Assembly (NCBI GenBank): GCA_015478945.1
Contig: JABUQX010148310.1
Span: 2,501-15,000 of the forward strand
Length of the DNA stretch: 12,500 nt
Direction: 5' to 3'
Source of the DNA: Trachelipus rathkii
Taxonomy: Eukaryota > Arthropoda > Malacostraca > Isopoda > Trachelipodidae
The notes under the pieces were generated by a model. It did no database searches, had not been told where the DNA came from, and was given only the letters and a program-made list of their open reading frames with translations. The translations under genes were made by a program, and so were the position numbers. This document shows, piece after piece, positions 9,190 to 12,500 of this stretch (positions are counted from its first letter, which is position 1; each line of letters starts with the position of its first letter).

Positions 9190-9305
9190 TAGAAATGGGA
9201 GGTGATAGAACAAATCTCAGATCAGATTTGGAATCAGCACTCTCGAACTAGTATAAAACAGCTGGAAAAGTCCATGCCAGAATTTTTTTTTTTTTTTTTG
9301 ACCAG
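9190..9305 (-). repeat. Right terminal inverted repeat
   Basis: Reverse complement of the left repeat: CAGATTTGGAATCAGCAC (9223-9240), GCTGGAAAA (9261-9269), ATGCCAGAA (9274-9282), then a 17-base T-run (9283-9299) and GACCAG (9300-9305). Confidence 0.75.
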
Positions 9306-9447
9306 TGATAATTAATACAGACATGAAATTTTACTGCTTACAATATTGTAATATTAATTTTAATTAACAATAGTAATAAATAATATAAGTAATTAGATTA
9401 ATAATAATCACAAATACTAAAATAGAATACTAGCCAGAATAAAGGGG

Positions 9448-9450
<3 letters not shown>

Positions 9451-9536
<86 letters not shown>

Positions 9537-9550
9537 TATTATTATTATTA
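9451..9550. repeat. Compound (CA)n-(AAT)n-(ATT)n microsatellite
   Basis: CA repeats fill 9451-9492, AAT repeats run to about 9534, and ATT repeats continue to 9550. The AAT and ATT halves are self-complementary and can fold into a hairpin. Confidence 0.9.
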
Positions 9551-9659
9551 CCTTTTTATCAATTTATTAACAACTCTTTATGAGGTTAAAATAGGTGGAA
9601 AAGAATGTAAGAAAAACAAAATAATGTTGGAGAACAGAAGAAAGCTAAAGAGGGAAGTA

Positions 9660-9662
<3 letters not shown>

Positions 9663-9695
<33 letters not shown>

Positions 9696-9711
9696 ATATA
9701 TATATATATAT
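9663..9711. repeat. (GA)n-(TA)n microsatellite
   Basis: GA repeats at 9663-9690 pass directly into TA repeats at 9692-9711. Confidence 0.9.
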
Positions 9712-9747
9712 GTAAAAATATATAAAGATTTATATTTATATATTTTT

Positions 9748-9938
<191 letters not shown>

Positions 9939-10022
9939 TTTATCTATGGGGAAGAATCTAATGGCAGAAGTTCTTAACAAAATTCCTCAAACAATAGAAA
10001 TTATATTAAAAAGATCGAAACA

Positions 10023-10164
<142 letters not shown>

Positions 10165-10346
10165 TCAACGTTTCAAACTTGTAAATAATGGAAGGGAAAT
10201 AATGAGTAAAAAAGATATCAAAACCTGATTACAGGTCATAATTTTCGTGTCCGAACATTTTTTGACCGAAGTCATTAGGTTTGGAGTTAGCTTTTCAAAA
10301 GTTTTTTTTTTTTTAAAAGTTTTATAACTTTATTTACATTTTCGGC

Positions 10347-10618
10347 CAAATTTCCGTTCGGTCAAATGTCCCTTCGGCCAGATATCCGTTTGGTCAAATG
10401 TCCCTTCTGCCAAATGTTCCTTCAGTTAAATGTCCGTTCGGTAAAATGTTCGTTAGGTCAAATGTCTGTTCTTCCAAATATCCGTTCGATCAAATTTCCG
10501 TTCAGTCAAATGTCATTTCGGTCAAATGTCCCTTCTTCCAAATGTCCATTCGGTTAAATATCAGTTCGATTAAATGTCCGTTCCATCAAATATCTGTTCT
10601 GTCAAATGTTCGTTCGGC
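10347..10618 (+). repeat. 16-bp minisatellite, 17 units
   Basis: Seventeen consecutive units of exactly 16 bases, consensus CAAATGTCCGTTCGGT, fill 272 bases with substitutions but no insertion or deletion. A partial unit precedes it at 10341-10346. Because 16 is not a multiple of 3, all three plus frames cycle through one 16-residue peptide repeat every 48 bases, which creates open frames at 10366-10557 and 10398-10622 that are not genes. A related sequence in reverse orientation lies at 10249-10271. The stretch from 10165 to 10340 is otherwise unassigned and T-rich. Confidence 0.92.
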
Positions 10619-10680
10619 CTAATAAGTTAACTGATTTAGTGATTAAGTTATTTAATTGAATAATGGAGGTGTGTAGGGAT

Positions 10681-11460
10681 TAGGGTTGGGAAAGGAAAAA
10701 AACAAGCTCGTTTTTTTCTGAACAAAACGTTTTTTTTTTTTATGAAAAAAACACAGCCTGAAAAAAACAAGTCAAAATTTGTTTTTTTTGTTTTTTTCAA
10801 TTAAGTTGTGGAATTTATATGTTTGAACAATTATATTATAAATTTTAGCAAATATGCTCTAATTTGGACATTTTTTGGTTCCAATTTCCTACAAGGTGGA
10901 AGCCCCTGAGTTTGTGTTCAAAATTTTTATGGGTTTTCCATATTTTTATTTTATATTCTGAATTTTGATATTCATAATATTTTGTTTGTGGCTTCATTAA
11001 TGTTTTCTTACTCTGTTTCAGCTTTCAGTAACATTTTTATAATTATTTAATCAGAATTTAGAAATACCATCAAAAAGTCGTGTGACTGTAATTTTTAAGG
11101 AAATAAAAAGGTTGTAAAGGCCCTCGCATGAAATATAATTTTTGTTGTAGATGCTGCAAAACTAGTATTTATTGCTCATATAGAACTAGGAAATTCTGAA
11201 AATTTGCCAACTGACGAACTGAGAGAGATGATTATGCTAAGGCAGCTAAGCTTAAGAGTCCAGTTACTGCCCCTGCTCCTTCACCACTGTCATTCTCACA
11301 CGATACTTCATACAGACTGAGATATCAGACTTATCAGTCACATCAAAATTAAATGTGGCTGATCACTGATGAGCCCAGTGATAATGAGCCTGACAGTAGT
11401 CACAGCACAGTAGTCCGTAGTGACTGGGGTCTGGGGAGTGGGGACTAGTGAGATTAGTGA
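10681..11460 (+). pseudogene. Possible hAT-like transposon remnant (5' end and BED-finger region)
   Basis: TAGGGTTGGG at 10681-10690 followed by G-, A- and T-run-rich DNA (10691-10798), with repeated AAAAAAAC and GTTTTTTT blocks, resembles hAT transposon 5' ends. Downstream, scattered frames read KSRVTVIFKEIK (11073-11108), FCCRCCKT (frame 1, near 11140-11163), AHIELGNSENLPTDELRE (frame 2, 11174-11227) and YAKAAKLKSPVTAPAPSPLS (frame 1, 11233-11292). A CxxC followed by His and then a Leu-Pro-x-x-x-Arg helix is the pattern of a BED zinc finger and the linker behind it in hAT transposases. Stops at 11115 and others break it, and no catalytic core follows. The Cys/His spacing is not clean, so another origin is possible. 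I cannot see a matching 3' terminal repeat. Confidence 0.38.
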
Positions 11461-11937
11461 ATCAAAAGTTGATATTCCAAAGCCAAATATTAATTTAGTT
11501 ATTCACTGATCCTCCTTCATTTACAATCTTGGTATATTTTTTAATTTCCAATATTTTTATTATTTCATTTGCATCCCTAAGTCACTTTTGAGTTTTGCCA
11601 TTCAGACTCATTCTATATAAATAAGGCAATACATTACTTGTTGAGTGTAAATATAAATATGATTATAAGGATACAAATGTAAAATACATAGTTAAATTAG
11701 TAAGTAGAAGCCTACAAACAGCAGTCTGTAGGCTACAACCCACTGTAAATTGTAACGAAAACAATTGATAAAATATAAGAGCAAGGTAGTTCTGCTTTTT
11801 TATAAATCATAATGGAATATTTGTTTAATTTCAAGTATCTCATATTTGAAAATGAAATATTCAAGTGAAATATCATTATTAGCCTCTTTACATTTTTAAA
11901 ATACATTTAATGAAAAAAACGAAAAAAACTAGGCTGC
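11461..11937. other. Unassigned AT-rich spacer
   Basis: I see no coding frame or repeat here beyond short A-runs near 11913-11928. A small near-palindrome, GTAGAAGCCTACA with GTCTGTAGGCTACA, lies around 11704-11736 (TAGGCT/AGCCTA type pairing). Confidence 0.45.
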
Positions 11938-12084
11938 GGAGTCGGAGTCGGAGTCGTGGAGTCGGAGTCGTGGAGTCGTGCAATTTACAGGAGTCGGAGT
12001 CGGAGTCGAGTCGAAAATTTGTGCAGGAGTCGGAGTCGGAGTCGGAGTCGAAAATCTGTGCAAGTGGAGTCGGAGTTGGAGTCG
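11938..12084 (+). repeat. (GGAGTC)n hexamer array with higher-order units
   Basis: GGAGTC hexamers are grouped in blocks. Two successive blocks, about 11991-12026 and 12027-12063, each consist of three or four hexamers followed by GAAAATYTGTGCA; a diverged block precedes and a truncated block follows. Frames read Ser-Arg, Glu-Ser or Gly-Val repeats and are artefacts. Confidence 0.9.
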
Positions 12085-12098
12085 AAAAATTATAGAAC

Positions 12099-12204
<106 letters not shown>

Positions 12205-12472
12205 GAAATTGAAAGTATTAAACTGTTAATTTTAAAATGGCTGTTTTATAATAAAAATGAAAATAATTTGCGTCATAATTGGTTATACATTTGTTTCCGA
12301 AACTGAAATATATTTGTTTGTCATGTGTTGCACTGCGCCTGCGCATCTTTATGTCTTTACTATAGATGGGATGGATGCAGATTTTTGATCATCTCGCGGA
12401 TGCGATAGTAAAAATCACCATTCGCGGATTGAGGACGAGGATTTTAGAGTCTTAGCTTCTGTATTTTTCATC
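12205..12472. other. Unassigned spacer with GC-richer patch
   Basis: The first half is AT-rich. From 12330 to 12440 the CpG content rises, with GCGGAT repeated near 12397 and 12424 and a near-palindrome TGCGCCTGCGCA at 12334-12345, one base from the NRF-1 consensus YGCGCAYGCGCR. No gene start follows within the window, so a promoter is not supported. Confidence 0.4.
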
Positions 12473-12500
12473 TATATATATATATATATATATATATATA
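12473..12500. repeat. (TA)n microsatellite, cut by the window end
   Basis: TA dinucleotides from 12473 to the last base; the true length is unknown. Confidence 0.9.

Larger units (their letters stand above)
6942..9305 (-). mobile_element. TIR-flanked DNA transposon-like element carrying copy 2 of the unnamed gene family
   Basis: Inverted repeats enclose the minus-strand gene. The core 6958-7017 and the reverse complement of 9223-9282 align over 60 bases with no gap, 47 identical; the innermost 18 (GTGCTGATTCCAAATCTG) match exactly. Similarity continues inward with TTGT(T)CTATCAC near 7026-7037. Outside the core, CTGGTC (6942-6947) mirrors GACCAG (9300-9305), separated on the right by a 17-base T-run. 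The span is about 2364 bp with one gene reading right to left. Flanks CTAAATAA (left) and ATAATTAA (right), lying just outside two further bases on each side, agree at 6 of 8 positions, a weak hint of an 8-bp target duplication that AT-richness could explain. TIRs around a single gene indicate a cut-and-paste transposon or a gene captured by one. The superfamily is not established. Confidence 0.68.

Noticed and set aside
10347..10618. CRISPR-like array
   Set aside because: The units are contiguous without spacers, 16 bp long and diverged; the genome is eukaryotic by all other signs.
10366..10622. A repeat protein encoded by the 16-bp minisatellite
   Set aside because: The same 16-residue cycle appears in all three frames because 16 is not divisible by 3; there is no unique start or end domain.
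11910..12095. A Ser-Arg-rich (SR-like) protein
   Set aside because: The SRSRSR, ESESES and GVGVGV readings are the three frames of one GGAGTC hexamer array.
12334..12345. NRF-1 promoter site (TGCGCCTGCGCA)
   Set aside because: It is one base off consensus and no first exon or CpG island is visible around it before the window ends.

Overview
The window looks like intergenic, repeat-dominated DNA from an arthropod nuclear genome, possibly a decapod crustacean. The arthropod call rests on degenerate arrays of the (TTAGG)n telomere-type pentamer in three places. The AT-rich base, the very long (TA)n, (AAT)n and (GA)n microsatellites, a tRNA-derived SINE and several decayed transposable elements fit that call. 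The decapod part is a guess. I see no intact host gene, no functional tRNA or rRNA, no CRISPR array and no prokaryotic feature. Most long open frames are (TA)n read as Ile-Tyr or (AAT)n read as poly-Ile.

Layout: 38-101 CCTAA-type telomeric repeats; 383-570 a tRNA-derived SINE; 819-1451 three (TA)n blocks with a 27-bp inverted repeat between them; 1488-1870 a probable solitary LTR on the minus strand; 2926-3033 a (TA)n block joined to the 3' end of a non-LTR retrotransposon ORF (3049-3340); 3540-3811 (TA)n and (AAT)n; 3930-4100 a G-rich patch with a 12-bp inverted repeat; 4380-5370 a decayed plus-strand member of an unnamed gene family; 5476-6347 compound (TA)n, TTAGG repeats and a (GTATAGA)4 array; 6745-6820 (GA)n.

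The main find is at 6942-9305. A minus-strand gene (8937 to 7296) of the same unnamed family as the 4380-5370 pseudogene lies between imperfect terminal inverted repeats. Sixty bases at 6958-7017 pair with 9223-9282 without a gap, 47 of 60 identical by hand count. The unit therefore looks like a DNA transposon of about 2.4 kb. The two family members are both broken by stops and frameshifts, but align over 84 residues without a gap (36 identical). They share a Cys-rich CxxCxxD motif and other conserved acidic and His motifs. I infer, but cannot prove, that the family is an undescribed or little-described transposase.

The right third (9451-12500) holds a mixed microsatellite cluster, a 184-bp (TA)n tract, a 16-bp minisatellite of exactly 17 units (10347-10618), a probable hAT-like remnant with BED-finger traces (10681-11460), and a (GGAGTC)n higher-order repeat beside (ATT)n (11938-12204). 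Nothing here forms an operon or pathway; the parts are neighbours because this is a graveyard for mobile DNA.
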